Source: Luteibacter aegosomaticola (GTDB taxonomy: Bacteria > Pseudomonadota > Gammaproteobacteria > Xanthomonadales > Rhodanobacteraceae). From it: 64,000 nucleotides of DNA. Within the stretch, counting starts at the first letter, position 1, and each line of letters begins with the position of its first letter. The stretch lies in the NCBI RefSeq assembly GCF_023078475.1, contig NZ_CP095741.1, forward strand, positions 4,996,001 through 5,060,000, given 5' to 3'. The notes below the pieces were generated by a model. It searched no databases. It worked only from the letters and a program-made list of their open reading frames with translations, and was not told where the DNA came from. Of the stretch, positions 51,366-59,952 are shown in pieces. Both the position numbers and the translations under genes were made by a program.

Positions 51366-54133
51366 AAGGGCTGGTCTTGCTTTTTGTCGCGTCGAGCGCG
51401 GGGGCGACGACGCTGGATGCGTTCGATAGCGTGAGCGGTTGGCGGGCGACGCATACCGATGATGTGTCGGCCACCTTGCGTGCGGTTCCCGGCAAGACCG
51501 GGAAGGCTATGTGTCTTGCGTTCGATTTCAACGGGGTCTCCGGCGCGGCGTCGATCCGTAAGACGCTGCCCGTGGATTTTCCCGCGGGTTTCGCGCTGAG
51601 CTTTGACGTGCGCGGCGACATGCCGGCGAATACCTTGCAGCTGAAGCTGATCGACGACACCGGCGATAACGTCTGGTGGTTCCAGAAGGCGGGCTTCGTG
51701 CCGCCGAGTCAATGGCAGACGGTGGAAGCGAGCAGCCGCCAGGTGGAATTCGCCTGGGGGCCCGTGAAGGATCGCACCTTGCGGCACACGCGCGAGGTGG
51801 AGTTCGTTGTCTACAAGGAAGCCCAGCCGGGCATGGGTCCGGACAAGGGCGAGGTGTGTTTCGACAACCTTACCCTGGTGCCGCGCCAGCCCGAGGCGGT
51901 TCTGGTGCCACCGCCCACGCCGAATGCTGTCTTTGAACAGCGTGCAAAGGCCGTGCGACGTGGCCTTTATCCACGCGGCTTTTCCGGCGAGCAGTCGTAC
52001 TGGACGATCGTGGGCGTGGATGGCGGGAGTCGCGATTCGGCGCTGATGTCCGAGGATGGCGCGGTCGAAATCACTCGCGGCAGATTTTCCATCGAGCCGT
52101 TCCTGCTCGACCGCGGCAAGCTGGTGACCTGGGCCGATGTCACCGCAACCCAGTCGCTGCGCGATCGCTACCTGCCAATGCCTTCGGTGGCGTGGCGCAA
52201 GGACGGACTCACGCTGGTCACGACCGCATTCGCCCAGGGTAAGCCGGGTGCCTCGGAGTTGGTGCTTTCCTATCGGGTAGGCAATGACAGCGATGCGGCG
52301 CGCGACGTCACCTTGCTGCTCGCCGCGCGACCGTTCCAGGTGAATCCGCCGACGCAGTTCCTCAATGCGCCCGGGGGCATCGCGACGATTCGTGACCTTC
52401 GTTGGGACGGGGCCGCGTTGACCGTCAATGGTGCGCGTAAGGTCATCCCGTTGCAGAAGCCTGCGGATGTCATTGGTTCGGCGAATCTGCCGGCGATGTT
52501 GATGGAGCGGGTGGAGGGTGGGGCGCCGCTTGGGAGTCTTTCGTTGGGGGCTGTCGCGCGCAAGCGCGCTCCTACGGGGATGTCGCAAGCCTCGGGTGAC
52601 GTGGCGCTGCATGATGACTCGGGGTTTGCGCAGGGGGCGTTCGTTTATCCCGTGCACGTGCCTGCGCATGGGCACGTCGACCTGGGTCTCGTGGTACCGG
52701 TACGCCAGGATGATGTCGTGGCGATGCCGGCCGATGCTTCCGCGTGGCTGTCGACGCATGCTGACGCCGTGGCGGCCGCCTGGCGCGAGAAACTGGATCG
52801 CGTGGATGTGCGGGTGCCAGCGGTGGCGCAGGCGATCGTCGACACGATGAAGAGTGGCGTGGCGCAGATCCTGATCTCGCGTGACGGACCCGCCCTGCAG
52901 CCCGGCACGCGCTCGTATTCCCGGACGTGGGTGCGCGATGGCGCGATGATGCTGGAGGGGTTGCTCCGCACCGGGCACGAGGATGTCGCCCGCGAGTTCA
53001 TCAACTGGTACGCGCCGCATCAGTTCTCGAACGGCAAGGTGCCTTGCTGCGTCGACGCACGCGGCTCCGATCCCGTACCTGAGAACGATAGCCATGGCGA
53101 ACTGATTTTCAGCGTCGCGGAGCTGTGGCGGTACACGCACGATCGCGCCGCGGTCGAGGCGTTGTATCCGCATGTCCGCCGCGCCGTTACCTACATGGAC
53201 GCGCTGCGCGACAGCGAGCGCACGCCGTCACGCCTGGACGGCCCCGATCGTGCGCTCTACGGATTGATGCCGGCATCCATCAGCCACGAGGGTTATTCGG
53301 CGAAGCCGATGCACTCGTACTGGGACGACTTCTGGGCACTGAAGGGCTATGACGATGCAGCGGAACTCGCAACGGCGCTAGGCCAGGGCGAGGATGCCGC
53401 ACGCTTTGGGGCATCGCGCGATCAGTTCCGCGACGACTTGCACGCCTCGATCGAAGCGGCGGTGAAGGCCCGCGGGATCGACTTCATCCCGGGTGCCGCC
53501 GAGCTCGGCGATTTTGATGCGACCTCGACCACCATCGCGCTGTCGCCGGGTGGCGAAGGTGCGCGCCTGCCGAAGCCGTTGGTCGAGCGGACGTTCGAGA
53601 AGTACTGGGAGGCCTTCGTTGCGCGCCGCGATGGCACGCTGGCGTGGGAGGACTACACGCCGTACGAAGTCCGCACGATTGCCACGTTCGTCCGCCTCGG
53701 CTGGCGGTCGCGGGTGAATGACCTGCTCACCTTCTTCTTCGCGGACCGCCGTCCGGCGGCCTGGAACCAGTGGGCGGAGGTGGTCGGCCGCGATCCGCGC
53801 AAGCCACGCTTCGTCGGCGACATGCCCCACGCGTGGATCGCCTCGGATTACGTCCGCTCGGCGCTCGATCTGTTTGCCTACGATCGCGACGCCGACCAGG
53901 CCGTCGTTCTGGCGGCTGGCGTGCAGCCTGCCTGGCTCGAAGGCGAAGGCATCGCGGTGCACGACTTGCGCACGCCGTACGGCAAGCTGGGCTACACGCT
54001 GAAGGTCACGAACGGCCAGGTAACGCTGACGCTCACCCAGCCCATCGATCCACCCGGCGGCCTCGTCCTCTCACTCCCCTCTGGCGACATCAAGATCCCA
54101 AAGGGCAAAACCAAACTAACAACGCCCCTGTAG
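51335..54133 (+). CDS. Exported (alpha/alpha)6-barrel glycosidase with N-terminal carbohydrate-binding-like domain
   Basis: A 932-residue protein from the ATG at 51335. Signal peptide MRGSRASTLLQGLVLLFVAS then SAGA; a beta-sandwich domain (about 25-180) resembling CIA30/carbohydrate-binding modules; a linker beta domain (about 190-490); then a GH15-like helical barrel (about 500-880) with TRSYSRTWVRDGAMMLEGLL, CCVDARGSDPVPENDSHGEL, MHSYWDDFWALKGYDDAAEL and LAWEDYTPYEVRTIATFVRL. I cannot name the CAZy family. Repeat-derived sequence gives the start region, residues ARKRAPTG near 407-414 and the stop TAG. It follows the permease by 112 bases and probably trims oligosaccharides in the periplasm. 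Confidence 0.82.
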   Translation: MRGSRASTLLQGLVLLFVASSAGATTLDAFDSVSGWRATHTDDVSATLRAVPGKTGKAMCLAFDFNGVSGAASIRKTLPVDFPAGFALSFDVRGDMPANTLQLKLIDDTGDNVWWFQKAGFVPPSQWQTVEASSRQVEFAWGPVKDRTLRHTREVEFVVYKEAQPGMGPDKGEVCFDNLTLVPRQPEAVLVPPPTPNAVFEQRAKAVRRGLYPRGFSGEQSYWTIVGVDGGSRDSALMSEDGAVEITRGRFSIEPFLLDRGKLVTWADVTATQSLRDRYLPMPSVAWRKDGLTLVTTAFAQGKPGASELVLSYRVGNDSDAARDVTLLLAARPFQVNPPTQFLNAPGGIATIRDLRWDGAALTVNGARKVIPLQKPADVIGSANLPAMLMERVEGGAPLGSLSLGAVARKRAPTGMSQASGDVALHDDSGFAQGAFVYPVHVPAHGHVDLGLVVPVRQDDVVAMPADASAWLSTHADAVAAAWREKLDRVDVRVPAVAQAIVDTMKSGVAQILISRDGPALQPGTRSYSRTWVRDGAMMLEGLLRTGHEDVAREFINWYAPHQFSNGKVPCCVDARGSDPVPENDSHGELIFSVAELWRYTHDRAAVEALYPHVRRAVTYMDALRDSERTPSRLDGPDRALYGLMPASISHEGYSAKPMHSYWDDFWALKGYDDAAELATALGQGEDAARFGASRDQFRDDLHASIEAAVKARGIDFIPGAAELGDFDATSTTIALSPGGEGARLPKPLVERTFEKYWEAFVARRDGTLAWEDYTPYEVRTIATFVRLGWRSRVNDLLTFFFADRRPAAWNQWAEVVGRDPRKPRFVGDMPHAWIASDYVRSALDLFAYDRDADQAVVLAAGVQPAWLEGEGIAVHDLRTPYGKLGYTLKVTNGQVTLTLTQPIDPPGGLVLSLPSGDIKIPKGKTKLTTPL
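52554..52574. repeat. REP half-element inside the glycosidase coding sequence
   Basis: TCGCGCGCAAGCGCGCTCCT then AC matches the right half of the short repeat family and is translated in frame as S/A-R-K-R-A-P-T. Codons on either side (GGG, TTG, TCG-rich) are less GC3-optimised than in the rest of the gene. Confidence 0.75.
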
Positions 54134-54152
54134 GAGCGCGCTTGCGCGCGAT
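54130..54152. repeat. REP half-element supplying the glycosidase stop codon
   Basis: GTAGGAGCGCGCTTGCGCGC followed by GAT is a canonical short left half; its TAG is the in-frame stop of the glycosidase gene (54131-54133). Confidence 0.8.
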
Positions 54153-54188
54153 CGGATCTGGCGATACATGCACGAGGGCGCACTTACG

Positions 54189-54569
54189 TCAGTGCGTCAC
54201 CACCCGAGTGCGCAACAGCGCATCCACGGCCTGCTGCCATTCCGTCGAGCCCGGCGAAGCCTGCGGCGCTTCCTGGCCTAGCTTGGCGTTCACGGCCGCT
54301 TCCCATGCTGGGGTATTCGGCTGGGGGCCATGGCCGTCGTCGCTCACATTGAGGGTCTTGTCGACCCACGCGAACCAGTCGGCCGTGCCGAGCGCCGCGG
54401 TTGCGGGCGAGGTCTTGCCCGGTTCGGCGGACGTCGCTGCTGCCTCCGCGGAACCCGCGGGCGCTGAGGAGGGCGCCGCCGTCGATTGCGGCGCCGGCGG
54501 TGCGGCCGGGGAGCACGCCGCGATGATCAGGGCAGCTGTCAGGGGAACCACGGTGAGGAGAAAGCGCAT
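54189..54569 (-). CDS. Small Ala/Pro-rich lipoprotein (126 aa)
   Basis: A 126-residue lipoprotein starting at the ATG at 54569: signal peptide MRFLLTVVPLTAALIIAAC with lipobox I-A-A-C. A low-complexity Pro/Ala/Ser linker (about 20-60) is followed by a short globular region with two similar Trp-containing segments (TPAWEAAVNAKLGQEAP and STEWQQAVDALLRTRVV). Family unknown to me. Convergent with the glycosidase. Confidence 0.68.
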   Translation of the reverse strand: MRFLLTVVPLTAALIIAACSPAAPPAPQSTAAPSSAPAGSAEAAATSAEPGKTSPATAALGTADWFAWVDKTLNVSDDGHGPQPNTPAWEAAVNAKLGQEAPQASPGSTEWQQAVDALLRTRVVTH

Positions 54570-54672
54570 GGGCAATGAAGGCCTCGCGAATGCGAATGGC
54601 CTCAAGCCTACAAACCCATTCCAGTCCGAGACTTAAACGGGCGGGGGAACTTCTCGAGCTTGTTCAGGCTCG

Positions 54673-54722
54673 CTTGTAGGAGCGCGCTTGCGCGCAATCG
54701 TGCGCAAGCGCGCTCCTACAAG
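54673..54722. repeat. Complete short-family REP palindrome
   Basis: CTTGTAGGAGCGCGCTTGCG, then a centre of about 10 bases, then the complement ending GCTCCTACAAG. It is the tidiest full copy of the short family in the window and lies just downstream of the pirin gene, where it could act in 3' end formation. Confidence 0.85.
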
Positions 54723-54730
54723 AGCCGGGG

Positions 54731-55561
54731 TCAGAACTTGCCAGCGCGGAAGTCGGCGATGGCCTGGTGGATCTGGTCGGGGCTGTTCATCACGAACGGG
54801 CCGTAGCGGGCCACCGGTTCGGCCAGCGGCCGGCCGGCGACCAGCAGGACGCGGGCAGGCTCTGTCGCGGCAAAGGCCACCGTCTCACCCTTCGACAAGA
54901 CTGCCAGCTCGCCACGTGTCACTGACTGCCCGGCCACGTTCGCCGCCTGGCCATCGAACACATAGGCGAAGGCGCTATGACCCTCGGGCAGCGCCAGCTC
55001 GAACGCCGCGCCAGCCTCAAGCGCGATATCCAGATACACCGGATCGGTCGCGATGCCAGAGACCGGACCCTTCGCGCCAGCCAGTTCGCCTGCGACCACC
55101 TTCACGGTGACACCGGCCGCGGGTTGCACCACCGGGATGTCCGACGGCGGGATGTCTTGGTAGCGGGGCGCGGTCATCTTGTCGGCGGCAGGCAGATTGA
55201 CCCACAGCTGGAAGCCCCACATCAGGCCTTCTTCCTGCTGCGGCATTTCCGAATGGATGAGGCCGCTGCCCGCGGTCATCCACTGGACGCTACCCGGGCC
55301 GAGATCGCCGGTGTTGCCCTTGTTATCGCCGTGGCGCATGCGCCCGGCGAGCATGTAGGTCACCGTTTCGAAGCCGCGGTGCGGGTGGTCAGGGAAGCCT
55401 TCGATGTAGTCGCCGGCCTGGTCCGAACGGAATTCGTCCAGCATCAGGAACGGATCGAGCATGTCGAGGGCTGGCTGGCCGATCACGCGCTTGAGTTTCA
55501 CGCCGGCGCCGTCGGCGGTATCCATGCCGCGGACGCGGCGGACGATGCTGCGGGTAGTCAT
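54731..55561 (-). CDS. Pirin family protein
   Basis: A 276-residue bicupin. N-terminal cupin metal site in FPDHPHRGFETVTYMLAG (His, His, His-like set) with later His in GLIHSEMPQQEEG; C-terminal cupin with AFELALPEGHSAFAYVFDG. Pirins act as redox-sensing cofactors or quercetin dioxygenases. It stands alone, followed by a short-family repeat. The start MTTRSIVRRVRGMDT is typical. Confidence 0.93.
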   Translation of the reverse strand: MTTRSIVRRVRGMDTADGAGVKLKRVIGQPALDMLDPFLMLDEFRSDQAGDYIEGFPDHPHRGFETVTYMLAGRMRHGDNKGNTGDLGPGSVQWMTAGSGLIHSEMPQQEEGLMWGFQLWVNLPAADKMTAPRYQDIPPSDIPVVQPAAGVTVKVVAGELAGAKGPVSGIATDPVYLDIALEAGAAFELALPEGHSAFAYVFDGQAANVAGQSVTRGELAVLSKGETVAFAATEPARVLLVAGRPLAEPVARYGPFVMNSPDQIHQAIADFRAGKF

Positions 55562-55686
55562 GGTGGGCTCCGGGGTGGTCGTGGAATGCGCACAAGATGG
55601 CGCGTTCGCGGGCGCCCCGGTAGGCCTGCGCGGTGAACGATGCGTTCGGGGCAGGCCGATCGCGCGGAAGCGCGATCCCGGTTACC

Positions 55687-56358
55687 TCAGTGCACCCAAT
55701 GTCCGGCGCGCTGACGCGGCGGGTGTTCCTCGCCTTCACGGCGCGGCTGGGCCATCGCGGCCAGCTCCGCTTCCGTCGGTGCGTTTTCCTGCCAGTAATC
55801 CCCAACGGCACGGAGCACCGCGGGCAGCTGCCCCAGGCACTCATCGTATTCCTCGTCGGTAAGCCGTTCGAATTCGGCATCCGCCTGGAGCACGCCTTCA
55901 TCGACGGCCAGCGCCATGATCGGCCCAAGCAATTGCATCAGTTCCGGATCTTCGGCCAGGCGGGCTTCCCACAGCGACGCACGCATATCGATGCCACGGC
56001 TGAAACCTTCGCACCAGCCAGCGGCCGAGAGCATCGGGCCTTCCTCGGTATCGACCTCGCCCAGGATCGGCTCGTAGGCATCCACGTCGAGCTCGGCCGT
56101 GACCGAATCGTTGAGCTTGGCCAGCAGCGCCAGCACGCGGTTGCCCTGGTCCTCATCCTCGAACGCGTCGTGGAGTACCTCGTGCAGCCATTCCTCGGGC
56201 TTTACCTCGAGCGGGCCCACCGCGACGGCCGAAAGCAGCCCATGCACGCCATCGAGCATGAGATCGCCTTCGTTACCGTGCGTGCGCAGGTACGTATCGA
56301 GTTCTTCCAGTTCCTTGTCATCCAGGGAGCTGGGCCATTCGGATTTAGGTACGTTCAA
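55687..56358 (-). CDS. YecA/UPF0149 family protein (TTG start)
   Basis: A 223-residue acidic protein of the YecA/YgfB type, with LDDKELEELDTYLRTHGN, LMLDGVHGLLSAVAVGP, AGWCEGFSRGIDMRASLWEA and DEEYDECLGQLPAVLRAVGD. The only start that respects the upstream gene is TTG at 56358, which overlaps the xthA stop by four bases (TTGA). That fits translational coupling. Longer in-frame extensions would lie inside xthA. No C-terminal SEC-C zinc motif is present. Function unknown. Confidence 0.8.
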   Translation of the reverse strand: MNVPKSEWPSSLDDKELEELDTYLRTHGNEGDLMLDGVHGLLSAVAVGPLEVKPEEWLHEVLHDAFEDEDQGNRVLALLAKLNDSVTAELDVDAYEPILGEVDTEEGPMLSAAGWCEGFSRGIDMRASLWEARLAEDPELMQLLGPIMALAVDEGVLQADAEFERLTDEEYDECLGQLPAVLRAVGDYWQENAPTEAELAAMAQPRREGEEHPPRQRAGHWVH

Positions 56359-57122
56359 AGCGTTAACTCCAGCGCGACAGGCGCGTGGTCGGACGGTTGC
56401 TCCCACTTCCGGGGCACCTTGTCGATGATGGACGAGGTAGCCACGGCCTTGAGCGCATCGCTGATCAGGATGAGGTCGATCCGCAGCCCCATGTTGCGCC
56501 GGAACGCGGCTTGACGGTAGTCCCACCAGCTGAAGAGACCGCTTTCTTCACTGAAGAGGCGGAAGCTGTCGTGGAGACCGGTATCAAAGATGGCCTGCAG
56601 CGCGGCGCGCTCCGGTGGCGAGCAGAAAATATCCTCGCCCCAGGACGCAGCATCGTACACATCACGGTCGTCGCGGCAGATGTTGAAGTCGCCAAGCACC
56701 ACGAGTTTCGGGTGCGCTGCGAGCTCTTTCTCTACGAAATCGCGCACCTTCGCCAGCCAGTGCAGCTTATAGGTGTACTTCTCGTCGCCGAGCGCCTTGC
56801 CGTTCACCACGTAAAGATTGATGACGCGGACATCACCGACGGTCGCCGCCAGGATCCGCCGCTGCGGATCATCAAGGCCTTCGATATCGGTGACGACATC
56901 GGTGAGCGCCTCTTTCGCAAGAATGGCCACGCCGTTGTAGGTCTTCTGCCCCGAGAACACGGAGTGGTAGCCCATCGCGGCGATCTCATCGACGGGGAAC
57001 TTGTCGTCGGTGAGCTTGGTTTCCTGCAACGCGATGATGTCCGGCGCGGCCTCACCCAGCCATTGCTGGAGGTGGGGCAGGCGGACCTTGAGGGAGTTGA
57101 CGTTCCAGGAAGCGATCTTCAT
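56355..57122 (-). CDS. xthA: Exodeoxyribonuclease III
   Basis: A 255-residue Xth/ExoIII of the endonuclease-exonuclease-phosphatase fold. Motifs MKIASWNVNSLKVRLPHLQQ, IIALQETKLTD (metal Glu), GDFNICRDDRDVYD (catalytic Asp/Asn), FSWWDYRQAAFRRNMGLRID and a final SDHAPVALEL (His general base) are present. It nicks DNA 5' of abasic sites and degrades 3' ends in base-excision repair. Its stop overlaps the YecA-like start by four bases. Confidence 0.97.
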   Translation of the reverse strand: MKIASWNVNSLKVRLPHLQQWLGEAAPDIIALQETKLTDDKFPVDEIAAMGYHSVFSGQKTYNGVAILAKEALTDVVTDIEGLDDPQRRILAATVGDVRVINLYVVNGKALGDEKYTYKLHWLAKVRDFVEKELAAHPKLVVLGDFNICRDDRDVYDAASWGEDIFCSPPERAALQAIFDTGLHDSFRLFSEESGLFSWWDYRQAAFRRNMGLRIDLILISDALKAVATSSIIDKVPRKWEQPSDHAPVALELTL

Positions 57123-57182
57123 CGCCCCATTGTAAAGGAAACCCGCGTGACGGCCCGGCGTCAGGCGGGTTTCCAGGGGCGG

Positions 57183-59231
57183 TCAGGCCAGACCGTAGCT
57201 CTTCAGCAGGGCTTCGGGCTGGGGTTCGCGGCCCCGGAAGGCCGTGAACGACGCCAGAGCCGGGCGGGTGGCGCCCACGGACAGGATTTCCTTCCGGAAA
57301 CGCTCACCGGTGGCGCGATCCAGCACGCCTGCGGCTTCGAACGGCTCGAACGCATCCGCCGACAGGACCTCGGCCCACAGGTAGCTGTAGTAACCCGCCG
57401 AATACCCACCCGCAAAGATGTGGGTGAACGCATGCGGGAAGCGCTGCCAGACGGGCGGATGCAGGACGGAGACCTCCTTGCGGACCTCTTCCAACACTTC
57501 CATCGGACGGGCGCCGCGGACCGGGTCGTATTCCAGGTGCAGGCGGAAATCGAAGAGGCCGAACTCCAGCTGGCGGACGAGGAACATGCCCGTGTGGAAG
57601 TGACGCGCCTTGAGCATGCGCTCATAAAGCTCGTCGGGAAGTTCCTCGCCGGTCTGGTAGTGCTTCGCGAACAGGCGCAGCGCCTCGCGATCCCAGGCGA
57701 AGTTCTCCATGAACTGGCTCGGCAGTTCCACGGCATCCCATTCCACGCCATCGATGCCGCCGACCGAGGGCACGTCCACCTCGGTGAGCATGTGGTGCAG
57801 GCCGTGGCCAAATTCGTGGAACAGGGTCAGCACGTCGTCGTGGGTGAGCAACGCCGGGGCGCCATCGGTCGGCGGCGGGAAGTTGCAGGTAAGGAAAGCG
57901 ATCGGCAGCTGCAGATGTTCACCATCGCGGAAGCGCGCTTCGCACACGTCCATCCATGCGCCACCGCGCTTGCCCGAACGCGCATAGAGGTCCACGTACG
58001 CGCCAGCGAAGACGGTGCCGTCCGCGTTACGGAGGTCGTAGTAGGCGACGTCCTTGTTCCAGGTGTCGACGTCGTCTCGCTTCGAGAACGTGACGCCGTA
58101 CAAGCGCTCGACCACGTCAAACAGGCCCTGCACCACCTGGAGTGCGGGGAAGTACGGCTTCAGCTGTTCTTCGTCCAGCGCGTAACGCTCCTGGCGCAGG
58201 CGCTCGGCGGCGAAGCCGACGTCCCAGGGCTCGAGGTTGTCGATCTTGAGCGTATCTGTAGCGAACCGGCGCAGTTCCGCGAGCTCTTCGCGGGCGCGCG
58301 GGCGTGCTTTCGCCGCAAGGTCGCGCAGGAAATCGAGCACTACCTGCGGCGACGTCGCCATCTTGGTGGCAAGCGATTCTTCAGCCGCGTTCGCGAAACC
58401 AAGCAGCTGCGCCGCTTCGTGGCGCAGCGCGATGATTTTCTCGATGCGCTCGGAGTTATCGAACTTGCCCTTGTTCGGGCCCTGGTCCGATGCGCGCGTC
58501 TGGTACGCGTAATACACGTCGAAACGCAGGTCGCGGTTCTCGGCGTAGGTGAGCACGGCTTGCACACTGGGTTGCTTCAGCGTGACCAGATACCCCTCGA
58601 GGTTCTGCTCGCGCGCGTACTCGCGCAGCACGGCACGGCCGGATGCCGGGATGCCGGCAAGGTCGCGCTCGTCGGTGATGTGCTTGTGCCAGGCCTCGGT
58701 GGCGTCGAGCACCGCGTTCGAGAATTCCGTGGTGAGCTTGGAGAGCTCCACGCCGATCTCACGGAAACGCGTGCGCGCCGGTTCCTCGAGGGCAACGCCT
58801 GAGAGGCGGAAATCGCGCAGCGCGTGCTCGACCGCGGCGCGGGCAGCCGCCGGCAAGTCGTTGAAATCGCCGCGATCAGCAACTGCCTGGGTCGCGGCGT
58901 AGAGCTCGCGATTCTGGCCCACTTCGATGCCATGATCGGTGAGCTTCTCCTCAGCCGCGCCGTGCGCCTTGCGCAAGGCGTCGCTATCGGCAACGGAGTG
59001 CAGGTGGCTTACCGGCGACCAGCCGCGGGACAGCGCCTGGTCCAGGCGTTCCTGGGCCAGGATCACGTGGTCAAAATCGCGGGCGGCGCCTGCGGCGGTG
59101 ATCTGTTCGATGCCGGCACGCTGGTTCGCGATGAGCCGGTCGATGGCAGGCTCGACATGCTCGGGCCGGATGGCGGAAAACGCCGGCAGTTCGCCACTGG
59201 GGTCAAGAAGGGGATTGGTGGTGCTGTCCAT
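57183..59231 (-). CDS. M3 family oligopeptidase (oligopeptidase A-like)
   Basis: A 682-residue zinc peptidase with HEFGH (His472, Glu473, His476) in TLFHEFGHGLHHMLTEVDVP and the third ligand in GVEWDAVELPSQFMENFAWD. Motifs FAGGYSAGYYSYLWAEVLSA and HTGMFLVRQLEFGLFDFRLH are typical of PrlC/OpdA. It degrades signal peptides and oligopeptides up to about 20 residues in the cytosol. I chose ATG at 59231, starting MDSTTNPLLDPSGELPAFSA. Confidence 0.96.
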   Translation of the reverse strand: MDSTTNPLLDPSGELPAFSAIRPEHVEPAIDRLIANQRAGIEQITAAGAARDFDHVILAQERLDQALSRGWSPVSHLHSVADSDALRKAHGAAEEKLTDHGIEVGQNRELYAATQAVADRGDFNDLPAAARAAVEHALRDFRLSGVALEEPARTRFREIGVELSKLTTEFSNAVLDATEAWHKHITDERDLAGIPASGRAVLREYAREQNLEGYLVTLKQPSVQAVLTYAENRDLRFDVYYAYQTRASDQGPNKGKFDNSERIEKIIALRHEAAQLLGFANAAEESLATKMATSPQVVLDFLRDLAAKARPRAREELAELRRFATDTLKIDNLEPWDVGFAAERLRQERYALDEEQLKPYFPALQVVQGLFDVVERLYGVTFSKRDDVDTWNKDVAYYDLRNADGTVFAGAYVDLYARSGKRGGAWMDVCEARFRDGEHLQLPIAFLTCNFPPPTDGAPALLTHDDVLTLFHEFGHGLHHMLTEVDVPSVGGIDGVEWDAVELPSQFMENFAWDREALRLFAKHYQTGEELPDELYERMLKARHFHTGMFLVRQLEFGLFDFRLHLEYDPVRGARPMEVLEEVRKEVSVLHPPVWQRFPHAFTHIFAGGYSAGYYSYLWAEVLSADAFEPFEAAGVLDRATGERFRKEILSVGATRPALASFTAFRGREPQPEALLKSYGLA

Positions 59232-59337
59232 GGGTGTCTCCTCGTTCGACACCCAGCGTGGTGCCCCCACGAGCCCAAATCAAGCAGTAAGTTAAAGGGC
59301 CGCTAAGCCCCTGTTTCGCTTACCCCTGGCGCCCACA

Positions 59338-59877
59338 TTACCCTTCCGACAGGTACGAATCCTTCAACTTCACATAGTTAGCGGCGGAGTAATACAGCTG
59401 CTCCACCTGCTTATCGCTAAGCACCCGGACCATCTTCGCCGGGTTGCCCACCCACAATTCGCGCTCGCCGACGACCTTACCCGGCGGCACGAGCGCGCCC
59501 GCCGCGACAAAGGCGTTCTTCTTTACGACGGCCCCGTCCAGCACCGTGGCATGCATGCCGATAAGGCACCCATCCTCGATGGTGCAGGCGTGGATGACCG
59601 CGCCGTGGCCGATGGTGACGTCGTCGCCAATGATCGTGGGAAACCCGCCAGGGCTATAAGGACCATCGTGGGTCACGTGGATGATGGCGCCATCCTGGAG
59701 ATTGCTGCGCGCACCGATCCGGATGTGGTGCACATCGCCGCGGGCCACCGCACCTGGCCAGATCGACACATCATCGGCCAGTTCGACATCGCCGATGAGG
59801 GTGGCGGCAGGATCCACGTAGACGCGGGCGCCAAGGCGGGGGAGCATGCCCTTGAAGGGGCGGATGTTAGTAGGCAT
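59338..59877 (-). CDS. Gamma-carbonic anhydrase-like hexapeptide-repeat protein (YrdA family)
   Basis: A 179-residue left-handed beta-helix protein. Zinc-site histidines fall in HHIRIGARSNLQDGAIIHVT, DDVTIGHGAVIHACTIEDG and MHATVLDGAVVKK. The C-terminal helix ends KQVEQLYYSAANYVKLKDSY. YrdA-like proteins bind zinc but many lack measurable CO2 hydration; treat enzymatic role as unproven. Confidence 0.93.
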   Translation of the reverse strand: MPTNIRPFKGMLPRLGARVYVDPAATLIGDVELADDVSIWPGAVARGDVHHIRIGARSNLQDGAIIHVTHDGPYSPGGFPTIIGDDVTIGHGAVIHACTIEDGCLIGMHATVLDGAVVKKNAFVAAGALVPPGKVVGERELWVGNPAKMVRVLSDKQVEQLYYSAANYVKLKDSYLSEG

Positions 59878-59902
59878 GCCGCGATTTTAGCCCTTGGGAA
59901 GG

Positions 59903-59952
59903 GGCCCTGTGGCGGTACCGCGAACGGCGTCGCGCACAGGGTGCGCTCCTAC
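59903..59952. repeat. Half of a long-family REP supplying a lipoprotein stop codon
   Basis: GGCCCTGTGGCGGTACCGCG ... CGCACAGGGTGCGCTCCTAC is the right-hand half of the long element. On the minus strand its GTAGGAGC end provides the TAG (59949-59951) that ends the first small lipoprotein gene. Confidence 0.75.

Noticed and set aside
56385..58802. An 805-codon open frame antisense to xthA and the M3 peptidase
   Set aside because: Both genes on the opposite strand have complete catalytic motifs. The antisense product has no recognisable domain and spans two genes.
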